21,861 bases of DNA from JBLNBU01 sp050260215 (GCA_050260215.1 JBLNBU010000066.1:1-21861), one strand, 5' to 3'; shown: positions 1-6,336, numbered from the stretch's first letter. Notes: a model not told the origin generated them from the letters alone. Translations and numbers: made by a program.

Positions 1-403
1 CCTGGCCGCCGGCGACTTCCTGCCGGCCTTGCGCGCGGCCGCCGCCCGCGGCGCCGCGGTGTTCGGCGAGTGCGGCGGCTACATGGTGCTGGGCCGCGGG
101 CTCGAGGACGCCGACGGCAGCCGCCATGCCATGGCCGGCCTGCTGGGGCTGGAGACCTCGTTCGCGCGCCGCAGGCTGCACCTGGGCTATCGCCGCGCCG
201 CACTGGTTGCCGACGGGCCGCTGGGTGAGGCGGGCAGCGGCTGGCGCGGACACGAATTCCACTACGCCACCGTAGTGGCCGAGCAGGGCGCGCCCCTGTT
301 CGCCGTCGCCGATGCGGCCGGGGCGTCGCTCGGCCATGCCGGCATGGTCGAGGGCCGGGTCGCCGGCTCGTTCGTCCACCTGATCGACCGCACCTCGCCT
401 TAA
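1..403 (+). CDS. cobB: Cobyrinate a,c-diamide synthase, C-terminal glutaminase part (5' end outside window)
   Basis: This is the end of CobB/CbiA, which amidates the a and c side chains of (hydrogeno)cobyrinate with glutamine and ATP in cobalamin synthesis, in the cytoplasm. The frame is open from base 2, so only about 133 C-terminal residues are present. They carry the class I-like glutaminase core: GECGGYMVLG with the nucleophile Cys codon at 71-73, the CobB-typical stretch TSFARRRLHLGYR, then GHEFHY, and a C-terminal FVHL whose His codon is at 377-379. The TSFA...RLHLGYR and GHEFHY blocks fit CobB better than cobyric acid synthase CobQ. The TAA at 401-403 is followed at once by a short hairpin without a T-run. 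No other cobalamin gene lies downstream, so this is probably the last gene of its unit inside the window. Confidence 0.9.
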   Translation, partial: LAAGDFLPALRAAAARGAAVFGECGGYMVLGRGLEDADGSRHAMAGLLGLETSFARRRLHLGYRRAALVADGPLGEAGSGWRGHEFHYATVVAEQGAPLFAVADAAGASLGHAGMVEGRVAGSFVHLIDRTSP

Positions 404-405
404 GT

Positions 406-422
406 CCAGGGCCGTTCCCTGG
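406..422 (+). terminator. Short hairpin just after cobB, possible weak terminator
   Basis: CCAGGG (406-411) and CCCTGG (417-422) form a perfect 6-bp stem with a 5-base loop, two bases past the cobB stop. No T-run follows, so intrinsic termination is uncertain. It may instead mark an RNA 3' end or be chance in GC-rich sequence. Confidence 0.3.
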
Positions 423-454
423 GCGCGCGGCGGGCCGGTGTCAAGTGGGCCGGC

Positions 455-549
455 ATCTCTTATCTCGAAATAATTATGTTGCAGCGCGGCAACCGAAATG
501 GGTAACAAAATACCCATTCCGTCATACCTCCAAGGAAGGGGATGGGCCG
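455..549 (+). promoter_or_regulatory. AT-rich leader of phaZ with an 8-bp inverted repeat
   Basis: An AT-rich stretch around 460-480 stands out from the GC-rich surroundings and is the likely promoter region of phaZ, although I could not fix a clear -35/-10 pair. Downstream lie TTGC-N6-GCAA (479-492) and a perfect inverted repeat AATGGGTA/TACCCATT (497-504 and 511-518) around the loop acaaaa. The Shine-Dalgarno run GGAAGGGG (534-541) ends 8 bases before the ATG at 550. The inverted repeat could be an operator or an RNA hairpin in the leader. Confidence 0.45.
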
Positions 550-1866
550 ATGCTCTATGACATGCACGAGTTCAGCCATGTGGCTCTCGCACCCATGCGG
601 CTGTTCGCCGAAGCGATGCAGAACATCTGGAGCCATCCCTGGATGCCCGCGGCCTACACCAGCTTCGGCCGCGCCGTGGCCGCCAGCGCCGAACTGTTCG
701 AGCGCACCACCCGGCGCTATGCCAAACCGGCCTTCGGCCTGGACACCACCGTGGTCGACGGCCAGACCGTGCCGGTCCACGAGGTGGTGGTCTACGACAA
801 GCCGTTCTGCGACCTGCTGCATTTCCAGCGCAAGACCGAGACCGCGCGGCGCGATCCGCGCGTGCTGGTGGTGGCGCCGATGTCGGGGCACTATGCGACC
901 CTGCTGCGCGGCACCGTCGAGACCCTGCTGCCCGACCACGACGTCTACATCACCGACTGGATCGACGCGCGCGAGGTGCCGGTGTCGGACGGCCCGTTCA
1001 CCCTGGACGACTACATCGACTACGTGACCGAGTTCCTGCACTTCCTGGGTGCCGACACCCACGTGCTGGCGGTGTGCCAGCCCTCGGTGCCGGTGCTGGC
1101 CGCGGTGTCGCTGATGGCGGCCGACAACGATCCGCGCCAGCCCTGCTCGCTGGTGCTGATGGGCGGGCCGATCGACACCCGCATCAACCCGACCAAGGTC
1201 AACGAAGTCGCCGAATCCAAGCCGCTGTCGTGGTTCGAGTCGACGGTGATCCACTCGGTGCCCTATGTCCACCACGGCCGCGGCCGGCGGGTCTATCCCG
1301 GCTTCCTGCAGCTGCAGGGCTTCATGAGCATGAACCCCGAGCGCCACGTCGGCGAGCACCTGAAGCTGTTCCACAACATGGTGCAGGGCGATGGCGACTC
1401 GGCCGAGCAGCATCGCAAGTTCTACGACGAGTACCTGGCGGTGATGGACCTGCCGGCGGAATACTATCTGCAGACCATCGAGACCGTGTTCAAGAAGCAC
1501 GATCTGCCCGACGGCAAGATGACCTCGCGCGGGCGCAAGGTCGACCCGTCGCTGATCCGCCACACCGCCCTGATGACCATCGAGGGCGAAAAGGACGACA
1601 TCACCGGCGTCGGCCAGACCGAGGCGGCCCAAAGGCTGTGCTCGTCGCTGCCCGACTCCATGCGCGTGCATTTCGTCCAGCCGAAAGTCGGGCATTATGG
1701 TGTCTTCAACGGCCGCCGCTGGCGTGAGGAGATCTACCCCCGTGTCCGAGACTTCATCCGCACCCACGACCGGCTCACCGTTCTGGCGGACGAAGCCGCT
1801 GGCCGCAATGACGAAGGCCGAGTGGGAAAGCCTGTGCGACGGGTGCGGGAAGTGCTGCCTGCATAA
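550..1866 (+). CDS. phaZ: Intracellular poly(3-hydroxybutyrate) depolymerase
   Basis: This 438-residue protein matches the intracellular PhaZ family (TIGR01849), which hydrolyses granule-bound PHB to mobilise stored carbon. The N-terminus MLYDMHEFSHVALAPMR is typical of the family. It is an alpha/beta hydrolase with Cys rather than Ser as nucleophile: C176 in AVCQPSVP, acidic D349/D350 in GEKDDITG and H382 in GHYGVFNG, the same Cys-Asp-His arrangement described for Ralstonia PhaZ1. There is no signal peptide, as expected for an enzyme acting on native granules. I chose ATG 550 because GGAAGGGG lies 8 bases upstream. The frame is also open upstream to a GTG at 445, which lacks family similarity. 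The last ~35 residues after RDFIRTHD look unlike the usual C-terminus, and most are read through the start of the next gene. Confidence 0.93.
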   Translation: MLYDMHEFSHVALAPMRLFAEAMQNIWSHPWMPAAYTSFGRAVAASAELFERTTRRYAKPAFGLDTTVVDGQTVPVHEVVVYDKPFCDLLHFQRKTETARRDPRVLVVAPMSGHYATLLRGTVETLLPDHDVYITDWIDAREVPVSDGPFTLDDYIDYVTEFLHFLGADTHVLAVCQPSVPVLAAVSLMAADNDPRQPCSLVLMGGPIDTRINPTKVNEVAESKPLSWFESTVIHSVPYVHHGRGRRVYPGFLQLQGFMSMNPERHVGEHLKLFHNMVQGDGDSAEQHRKFYDEYLAVMDLPAEYYLQTIETVFKKHDLPDGKMTSRGRKVDPSLIRHTALMTIEGEKDDITGVGQTEAAQRLCSSLPDSMRVHFVQPKVGHYGVFNGRRWREEIYPRVRDFIRTHDRLTVLADEAAGRNDEGRVGKPVRRVREVLPA

Positions 1867-2203
1867 GATCGAGGACACCGACAGGCGGCGGGTGTTCTAC
1901 ACCAACGTCGCCTGCCGTCTGCTCGACCTGGGCAGCTGCCGGTGCATGAACTATGCGAACCGGCGCAAGTTCGTACCCGACTGCGTCGGCCTGACCTCGG
2001 CCAACCTGCACGAGCTGACCTGGCTGCCGTCCACCTGCGCCTATCGCCTGCTGGCCGAGGACAAGCCGCTGCCGTGGTGGCACCCCCTGGTGTCGGGCGA
2101 CCCCGAGACGGTGCACCGGGCCGGCATCTCGGTACGCGGCCGCGCCATCCCCGAATCGCGCGCCGACATCCTGGACCACCACATCGTCACCTGGCCGGAG
2201 TAG
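1742..2203 (+). CDS. YcgN-type (UPF0260) cysteine-cluster protein
   Basis: This protein closely resembles E. coli YcgN, a CxxCxxCC-type family of unknown biochemical role, probably binding zinc or an Fe-S cluster. The cluster CDGCGKCC is at residues 32-39, followed by family blocks FYTNVACR, CRCMNY, TWLPSTCAYRLL and WHPL. The ATG at 1808 would remove PFWRTKPLAAM, which matches the YcgN N-terminus (PFW...), so translation must begin upstream. GTG 1742 gives 153 residues, the length I recall for YcgN, and has GAGGAG at 1726-1731, ten bases upstream. The gene therefore overlaps the 3' end of phaZ by 125 bases in the +1 frame, which suggests translational linkage. A function in PHB metabolism is not implied by the family. 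Confidence 0.88.
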   Translation: MSETSSAPTTGSPFWRTKPLAAMTKAEWESLCDGCGKCCLHKIEDTDRRRVFYTNVACRLLDLGSCRCMNYANRRKFVPDCVGLTSANLHELTWLPSTCAYRLLAEDKPLPWWHPLVSGDPETVHRAGISVRGRAIPESRADILDHHIVTWPE

Positions 2204-2252
2204 GCTTGGCGGTCCTTGCCCCCCGCCGCGCCCGCCTGCTATCCCTTCGGCC

Positions 2253-2948
2253 ATGACCAAGTCGCTGTCCATCGACGTCGCCGGCCGCCTGCTGCCCATC
2301 GCGCTCAAGCGATCGAGCATGGCGAGGCGGATGTCGCTCAGGGTCGATCCCACGGTGGGCGGGGTGGTGATGGTGCTGCCGGTGGGCGTCTCGGTGGCCG
2401 AGGCCGAACGCTTCGCCGCCCGCCAGCGCGCCTGGATCGCCGAGCGGCTGGCCGCGCTGCCCGAGCGGCAGGTTTTCGCCCCCGGCGCCGCGGTGCCGAT
2501 CCTGGGCGTTCCCCACCCGATCCGCCATGCCCCCACCGCCCGCCGCGGCGTATGGACCGAGGACGGTGCCCTGATGGTGTCGGGGCTGGTCGAGCACATG
2601 GGCCGCCGGGTGGCCGATTTCCTGGTCGCCGAGGCGCGCCGGCAGGTGGTGCCACGCGCCCATGGCCTGGCCGAGCGCATCGGCCGCAAGATCACCCGCA
2701 TCTCGCTGCGCGACACCCGTTCGCGCTGGGGATCATGCACCGCCGACGGTGCGCTGGCCTTCTCGTGGCGCCTGGTGATGGCGCCCGAATGGGTGCTGTC
2801 CTACGTGGTCGCCCACGAGGTGGCCCACCTGGCCGAACTCAACCACGGCCCCCGCTTCTGGCAGGTGGTGGCCGAGCTGGGAGGCGAGCCCCGTGCCGCC
2901 CGGTCCTGGCTGAAGGCCCACGGACCTGGCCTGCACCGCTGGGGCTGA
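2253..2948 (+). CDS. YgjP-like HExxH metallopeptidase (DUF45, M48-related)
   Basis: This 231-residue protein belongs to the YgjP/WLM-like DUF45 family, predicted zinc metallopeptidases of unknown substrate. The N-terminal half (RRMSLRVDPTVGGVVM, then AWIAERLAAL) and the motif RDTRSRWGSC near residue 157 are characteristic. The zinc site is HEVAH with H188, E189 and H192, followed by NHGPRFW in which H198 can be the third ligand. No signal peptide or membrane segment is seen, so it is probably cytoplasmic. The ATG at 2253 has no strong Shine-Dalgarno sequence, and the 49-base gap after the YcgN-type gene allows co-transcription. It ends 5 bases from the convergent DUF1178-like gene. Confidence 0.9.
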   Translation: MTKSLSIDVAGRLLPIALKRSSMARRMSLRVDPTVGGVVMVLPVGVSVAEAERFAARQRAWIAERLAALPERQVFAPGAAVPILGVPHPIRHAPTARRGVWTEDGALMVSGLVEHMGRRVADFLVAEARRQVVPRAHGLAERIGRKITRISLRDTRSRWGSCTADGALAFSWRLVMAPEWVLSYVVAHEVAHLAELNHGPRFWQVVAELGGEPRAARSWLKAHGPGLHRWG

Positions 2949-2953
2949 CCCTC

Positions 2954-3187
2954 TCAGTCGTGGCCGGCGAACTGGCAGCCGCCGCAGCCGCCGGGGGTGC
3001 AGCGCGGCGCCGGCGGGGCGGCGGCCTTGGCCACCCGCGGGGCCATGATGGCCTTGGCGACGTCCTTGTCGCCGCACTCCGGGCACACCAGCGAACCGGC
3101 GGTCTTCCGGGCCTCGTAATCGGCACTGTTGGAGAACCACTCGTCGAAGACGTGCTCGTGCGAGCACTGCAGGCTGTAGAGAATCAT
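2954..3187 (-). CDS. Short DUF1178-like zinc-ribbon protein
   Basis: This 77-residue protein begins MILYSLQC and carries HVFDEWF, a pattern typical of DUF1178 proteins. The CPEC pair at C35 and C38 with C8 can form a zinc ribbon. It then has IMAPRV, as in the family, an Ala/Pro stretch, and a C-terminal Cys-rich tail (C63, C68, C71) in CTPGGCGGCQF. DUF1178 proteins are usually about twice as long. The tail recalls FmdB-type regulators, so this may be a compact variant of either group. The ATG at 3187 is preceded by GGAAGG; a longer in-frame reading to 3289 would consume the divergent promoter region and lacks similarity. Function is unknown. Confidence 0.8.
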   Translation of the reverse strand: MILYSLQCSHEHVFDEWFSNSADYEARKTAGSLVCPECGDKDVAKAIMAPRVAKAAAPPAPRCTPGGCGGCQFAGHD

Positions 3188-3214
3188 GCGGCCCTTCCGA
3201 TGCTGAATGCGCCC

Positions 3215-3244
3215 CTTATAAAGGACCAAATCGACCAAGCGCAA
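3215..3244 (-). promoter_or_regulatory. Candidate sigma70-type promoter of the DUF1178-like gene
   Basis: On the minus strand TTGCGC (3244-3239) and TATAAG (3220-3215) are separated by 18 bases. The -10 matches the consensus at 5 of 6 positions, the -35 only at the TTG. The predicted start lies about 20 bases before the ATG at 3187. Confidence 0.45.
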
Positions 3245-3266
3245 GCCGGGCGCCGGCGCACAAGGG

Positions 3267-3294
3267 TTGCATTTTCGACTTTGCTTCATATATG
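3267..3294 (+). promoter_or_regulatory. Candidate sigma70-type promoter of the Bax-type gene
   Basis: TTGCAT (3267-3272) and TATATG (3289-3294) are spaced by 16 bases in an AT-rich patch, about 29 bases before the ATG at 3323. It faces away from the DUF1178-like promoter on the other strand, so the two genes share a divergent control region. Confidence 0.5.
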
Positions 3295-3322
3295 GTGCGC
3301 GGCCGTTCGTCCGAGGAACTAC

Positions 3323-4267
3323 ATGTCGTATGTCCGCAGTGCTTTAACCCCTCTCACGCTGATCGCCGCCGGTGCGGCGGTGGTGGGGCTGTACGCCGTG
3401 GTGCTGTCGGGGCTGGGCTCGCCGCTGAAGGGCGTGGTCGGCCAGACGGCCGCGGTGTCGATGCCGGTGATCGCCGACGAGGACGCCGCCAGCGCGCAGC
3501 GCCTGGACGCCGCCTTCACCCGCATGGGCTATCGCCTGGACGACGTGGCGGGCGGTGCCGCCGAGGTGCCGCCGGTGTTCCTGGCCGAGGTCCCCGACGA
3601 CCTGGGCGACCTGCCCGATCCGCAGACCCGCAAGACGGTTTTCCTGAGGGTAATGCTGCCGCTGGTGCTGGTGGTCAACGAGGAGATCGCCGCCGACCGC
3701 CGCCGCCTGCTGGCCATCGTCGCGCGCAAGTCCCGGGGCGAGACCATGAGCGCCGACGACACCACCTTCCTGGCCGCCCTGGCCGAGCGCTACGAGACCG
3801 AACCGGGCAACCTGGGCACCTTGCTGCGCCGGGTCGACGTGGTGCCGCCGTCGCTGGCACTGGCCCAGGCCGCGGCCGAGTCCGGCTGGGGCACCTCGCG
3901 CCTGGTGCGGCGCGAGAACAACCTGTTCGGCCACATCGCCGCCACCGACGACGAGGCGGCGCCGCGCATGCGCGCCTTCGCCACCCTGCACGAGGCGGTG
4001 CGGGCCTATGTGCTGAACCTCAACACCCACCGCGCCTATGACCAGCTGCGCCGGGCTCGCGCCCAGGCGCGCGCCCGCGGCACCCTGGCCGACGGCCACA
4101 CCCTGGCATCGACGCTGACGTCCTATTCCGAACGGGGACGGGCCTATGTGGCCCAGATCCGCAGCCTGATCCGCGCCAACGCCCTGCTGCGCTACGACCA
4201 CGCCCGCCTGGCCTCGGGCCGCGGCTGGCGGACGGCCCGGCTGGTGGTCATCGAGCGGGCGGGCTAA
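3323..4267 (+). CDS. Bax-type membrane-anchored glucosaminidase-domain protein
   Basis: This 314-residue protein has one hydrophobic N-terminal segment (about residues 10-30), best read as a signal anchor that places the rest in the periplasm. The C-terminal half is a glucosaminidase domain (PF01832, as in E. coli Bax), expected to cleave the beta-1,4 glycan bond of peptidoglycan. The signature ALAQAAAESGWGTSRL carries the likely catalytic E186 and is followed by NNLFG, and a later YSERGRAYV block is also typical. The middle region NEEIAADRRRLL resembles the Bax N-terminal helical part. I chose ATG 3323 because GAGGA lies at 3313-3317 and the anchor starts right after it. The frame is open upstream to 2216 only because of base composition. 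It is monocistronic and convergent with the next gene. Confidence 0.88.
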   Translation: MSYVRSALTPLTLIAAGAAVVGLYAVVLSGLGSPLKGVVGQTAAVSMPVIADEDAASAQRLDAAFTRMGYRLDDVAGGAAEVPPVFLAEVPDDLGDLPDPQTRKTVFLRVMLPLVLVVNEEIAADRRRLLAIVARKSRGETMSADDTTFLAALAERYETEPGNLGTLLRRVDVVPPSLALAQAAAESGWGTSRLVRRENNLFGHIAATDDEAAPRMRAFATLHEAVRAYVLNLNTHRAYDQLRRARAQARARGTLADGHTLASTLTSYSERGRAYVAQIRSLIRANALLRYDHARLASGRGWRTARLVVIERAG

Positions 4268-4290
4268 CGGCGGCCAGCCGGCAAGCCCGC
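4259..4290. terminator. Stem-loop spanning a convergent gene junction
   Basis: GCGGGCT (4259-4265) pairs with AGCCCGC (4284-4290), and an inner CGGC/GCCG can also pair. The stem straddles the stop codon of the plus-strand glucosaminidase and abuts the stop of the minus-strand gene. There is no T-run on either strand, so a bidirectional terminator role is only possible. Confidence 0.35.
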
Positions 4291-5091
4291 TCAGGCCTCG
4301 ATCATCTGCAGGATGGCGCCGTCGGCGCCGAAGCAGGCGGCGGTCAGGGGGCCGCCGCGGCCGCATCCCGAATCGAGCACGGCACTGAACGGGCCCAGGG
4401 CGACCCCGCCGCCGCGGCGGTCGGCGCCGCACACAACCATGCGGAAGCCGGCATAGGCGGCACCCATCTCGCGGAACCCGGCCGAGCCCCACCAGAAGGC
4501 GTCGAGCTGGGCCGACAGCGGGCGGGTGGGATCGAGCCCGGCATGGGTGAACAGCAGGGTGTTGTCGTCGGTGAAGGCGGCGTGCTTGAGCACGCTCATC
4601 AAGGTGGTGTGGCCGTCATAGGCGCGCATGGCCTGGCGCAGGCCCCCGGTCCAGCGGGTCAGCGACAAGGTGCCGTCGCGGGCGGAGTTCAGCCCTTCCT
4701 CGACGCTGCCGCCATAGGCGGCGATGGTGGTGCCGGCACCGTGCTCGACCATCCAGCGCAGCACTTCGGCCGGATTGGGGGCGAACTGCAGCTGCAGCAG
4801 CTTCTGCCACATCTCCTCCTGGGCGCCGCGCAGGTAGATGACGTCGTCGACCTCGACCCCGGGGCGCGCGATGAAGGCGCGGCGGAACAGCAGCAGTTCG
4901 TCGATGGTCTCGCGCACCTGGGTGCCGTGGCCGAGATAGCCGCCCAGATAGACCAGCTGGTCGCCGGGCTTGATTTCCTGCTGGATGCGGGCGTGCAGGG
5001 CCGCCAGGCGGTCACGTTCGCCATGGACTGCGCCGACGGTCCAGATTCGTCCGCCGCCGCGCAGGGTCGCAAAGATATTGGTTTCAGACAC
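4291..5091 (-). CDS. Metallophosphatase-fold protein lacking most metal ligands (probable pseudo-phosphatase)
   Basis: The overall pattern is that of bacterial PPP-type serine/threonine phosphatases: RIWTVGAVHGERDRL, GDQLVYLGGYLGHG, YLRGAQEEMW, LLFTHAGLD and a closing LDSGCGRGGPLTA. Each standard metal-site motif is altered. GDxHG is GAVHG (A21 for Asp, H23 kept). GDxxDRG is GGYLGHG (G51 for Asp, G54-H55 for Asp-Arg). GNHE is GAQE (A90-Q91 for Asn-His). The late GH is G222-A223. Only H23 and the His of THAG (H183) remain. Catalysis of the normal kind is therefore unlikely, and a binding or regulatory role is an inference. The reading frame is intact over 266 codons, so it is not an obvious pseudogene. 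GTG 5091 is chosen because similarity starts soon after it; an in-frame ATG at 5139 is the alternative. carD lies upstream on the same strand, 110 bases away. Confidence 0.75.
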   Translation of the reverse strand: MSETNIFATLRGGGRIWTVGAVHGERDRLAALHARIQQEIKPGDQLVYLGGYLGHGTQVRETIDELLLFRRAFIARPGVEVDDVIYLRGAQEEMWQKLLQLQFAPNPAEVLRWMVEHGAGTTIAAYGGSVEEGLNSARDGTLSLTRWTGGLRQAMRAYDGHTTLMSVLKHAAFTDDNTLLFTHAGLDPTRPLSAQLDAFWWGSAGFREMGAAYAGFRMVVCGADRRGGGVALGPFSAVLDSGCGRGGPLTAACFGADGAILQMIEA

Positions 5092-5201
5092 GACTGCCCC
5101 CGGTCCTTCCCCCCGCCACGAGGCACGTGGGCGAGCCACCCGCCCAATGGACCGTCATGGTCGCAAGGACGGGGGCCTACGTCAACCCGAGCGCCGGCCA
5201 A

Positions 5202-5696
5202 TCAGGCGGCGTCGAGCAGCTTTTCCAGCTTTTCGGTGGCGGCCTGGGTGTCGATGCGCTCGACCGCGGCCAGTTCCGAGGCCAGACGCTCCAGCGCCGC
5301 CTCATAGATCTGGCGCTCGGAATACGACTGGTCGGGCTGGTTGGCGTTGCGATGCAGGTCGCGCACCACCTCGGCGATGGACACCGGGTCGCCCGAATTG
5401 ATCTTGGCCTCGTATTCCTGGGCCCGGCGGCTCCACATGGTGCGCTTGACCTTGGCGCGGCCCTTCAGGGTGGTGAGCGCGCTGTCCATGACCGAGCGCG
5501 ACGACAGCTTGCGCAGCCCCGACTTCTGGGCCTTGGCCACCGGCACGCGCAGGGTCATTCGGTCACGATCGAAGGTGATGACGAAAAGCTGCAGCTTCAT
5601 GCCGCCGATTTCCTGGTTCTCGATGGCGACCACCCGGCCGACGCCATGGGTGGGATACACCACGTAATCACCTTCACCGAAAGAAGAGCTGGACAT
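5202..5696 (-). CDS. carD: CarD/CdnL-family RNA polymerase-binding regulator
   Basis: This 164-residue protein is a CarD/CdnL-type regulator. The family binds the RNA polymerase beta subunit through an N-terminal Tudor-like domain and stabilises open complexes, notably at rRNA promoters. The N-terminal domain (about residues 6-66) contains FGEGDYVVYPTHGVGRV and the second family block LRVPV. The basic helical C-terminal region contains W88 in KRTMWSRRAQEYEAK, in the place of the Trp that contacts the -10 edge in mycobacterial CarD. It is preceded by a 275-base intergenic region with several stem-loops, separated from fdxA by a terminator, so it probably has its own promoter. AGGGAT lies about 10 bases before the ATG. 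Confidence 0.95.
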   Translation of the reverse strand: MSSSSFGEGDYVVYPTHGVGRVVAIENQEIGGMKLQLFVITFDRDRMTLRVPVAKAQKSGLRKLSSRSVMDSALTTLKGRAKVKRTMWSRRAQEYEAKINSGDPVSIAEVVRDLHRNANQPDQSYSERQIYEAALERLASELAAVERIDTQAATEKLEKLLDAA

Positions 5697-5815
5697 CTCG
5701 TGTCGATCCCTGAAGGTTGCCCTCGCGACGACTGGGGCGGCCTCGCGGAAAATAGAACGCCGTCCCCTGCACCGTGCGCGACGGGCGGGTCACATTACAG
5801 TGTCTTGACTTAAGA

Positions 5816-5832
5816 GGGGCGCCGCGCGCCCC
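5816..5832. repeat. GC-rich 7-bp stem-loop in the carD leader
   Basis: GGGGCGC (5816-5822) and GCGCCCC (5826-5832) form a perfect stem with a 3-base loop. On the minus strand it is followed by TCTTAAG, too few T residues for a confident terminator. It would lie inside the carD 5' leader if transcription starts near 5879. Confidence 0.5.
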
Positions 5833-5851
5833 GATCGTCTCTGCTTACAAA

Positions 5852-5883
5852 GCAAGTCCGTCGGCACAGTTCGACGGACTTGC
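5852..5883. repeat. Perfect 12-bp inverted repeat upstream of carD
   Basis: GCAAGTCCGTCG (5852-5863) and its exact complement CGACGGACTTGC (5872-5883) flank an 8-base spacer. On the minus strand the second arm is followed by TTTGTAAGC, a weak T-run. The repeat begins three bases past a possible extended -10 on the minus strand (TGGTATACA, 5894-5886), so it could be an operator over the carD transcription start, the first hairpin of its leader, or an attenuator-like element. Confidence 0.65.
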
Positions 5884-5885
5884 CC

Positions 5886-5894
5886 TGTATACCA
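5886..5894 (-). promoter_or_regulatory. Possible extended -10 promoter for carD
   Basis: On the minus strand TGGTATACA matches an extended -10 (TGn plus TATACA, 4 of 6). No good -35 is visible at the usual distance. The implied start near 5879 falls inside the 12-bp inverted repeat and would give carD a leader of about 180 bases. Confidence 0.35.
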
Positions 5895-5917
5895 TAGGGC
5901 CTCTGTTAAGGACAGCG

Positions 5918-5952
5918 AAAAAGGCCGGCTACCCCGACGGAACCAACCGGCC
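5918..5952 (-). terminator. Intrinsic terminator of fdxA
   Basis: Read on the minus strand, GGCCGGTT pairs with AGCCGGCC (8 pairs including one G-T) around a 14-base loop, followed directly by TTTTT (5922-5918). It begins about 20 bases after the fdxA stop. This is the clearest intrinsic terminator in the window and separates fdxA from carD. Confidence 0.8.
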
Positions 5953-5971
5953 CCCGCCCTCCGGGGGAGGC

Positions 5972-6301
5972 TTATTTCCCCGGCTTGGAGCTCAGCATCG
6001 AGGCCTTGCCGGGCTTGCCGTTCCATTCGTCGGCGTCGGCCGGGGCATCGCCCTTGCGGGTGATGTTCGGCCACGACTTGGCGTACTCGCGATTGGTCTC
6101 GGCCCACTGGGCGGCGGCCGGGTCGCTGTCGGGGAAGATGGCTTCGGCCGGGCATTCCGGCTCGCACACGCCGCAGTCGATGCATTCGTCCGGGTTGATG
6201 ACCAGAAAGTTCTCGCCCTCGTAGAAGCAGTCGACCGGGCAGACCTCGACGCAGTCCTGGTACTTGCACTTGATGCAGTTTTCGGTGACGACGTAAGCCA
6301 T
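5972..6301 (-). CDS. fdxA: 7Fe ferredoxin FdxA ([3Fe-4S][4Fe-4S])
   Basis: This 109-residue ferredoxin matches the FdxA / Azotobacter FdI type, a cytoplasmic low-potential electron carrier. The first cluster region is CIKCKYQDCVEVCPVDC (C9, C12, C17, C21, C25) and the second is CIDCGVCEPEC (C40, C43, C46, C50). By analogy with Azotobacter FdI, C9, C17 and C50 should hold the 3Fe cluster and C21, C40, C43 and C46 the 4Fe cluster. The C-terminal extension with WAETNREYAKSWPNI is also family-typical. GGAG lies 5 bases before the ATG. It follows the TerB-like gene by 35 bases on the same strand and is closed by a strong terminator. No partner reductase is encoded nearby. Confidence 0.97.
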   Translation of the reverse strand: MAYVVTENCIKCKYQDCVEVCPVDCFYEGENFLVINPDECIDCGVCEPECPAEAIFPDSDPAAAQWAETNREYAKSWPNITRKGDAPADADEWNGKPGKASMLSSKPGK

Positions 6302-6336
6302 TGGTTCTCCAACCTTTCCCTTGGGGCCGCGGACTT

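Noticed and set aside
460..1878. 472-codon open frame on the minus strand opposite phaZ
   Set aside because: It is rich in His, Gln, Arg and Gly with no recognisable domain, lies fully antisense to a clear phaZ, and is the expected shadow of high third-position GC.
2216..3322. Long N-terminal extension of the Bax-type protein, in frame from 2216
   Set aside because: The extension overlaps the HExxH gene and the divergent promoter region and is low-complexity Arg/Gly/Ala; ATG 3323 has a Shine-Dalgarno and starts a normal signal anchor.
4291..5091. Calling the metallophosphatase-fold gene a pseudogene
   Set aside because: The frame is intact over 266 codons with no stop or frameshift and the non-ligand parts of the fold are kept, so a pseudoenzyme is the better description.
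5697..5971. Possible tRNA or CRISPR in the longest intergenic gap
   Set aside because: No cloverleaf with a T-loop motif or CCA end and no repeated direct units of 24-40 bases; the structure is explained by separate hairpins and a terminator.
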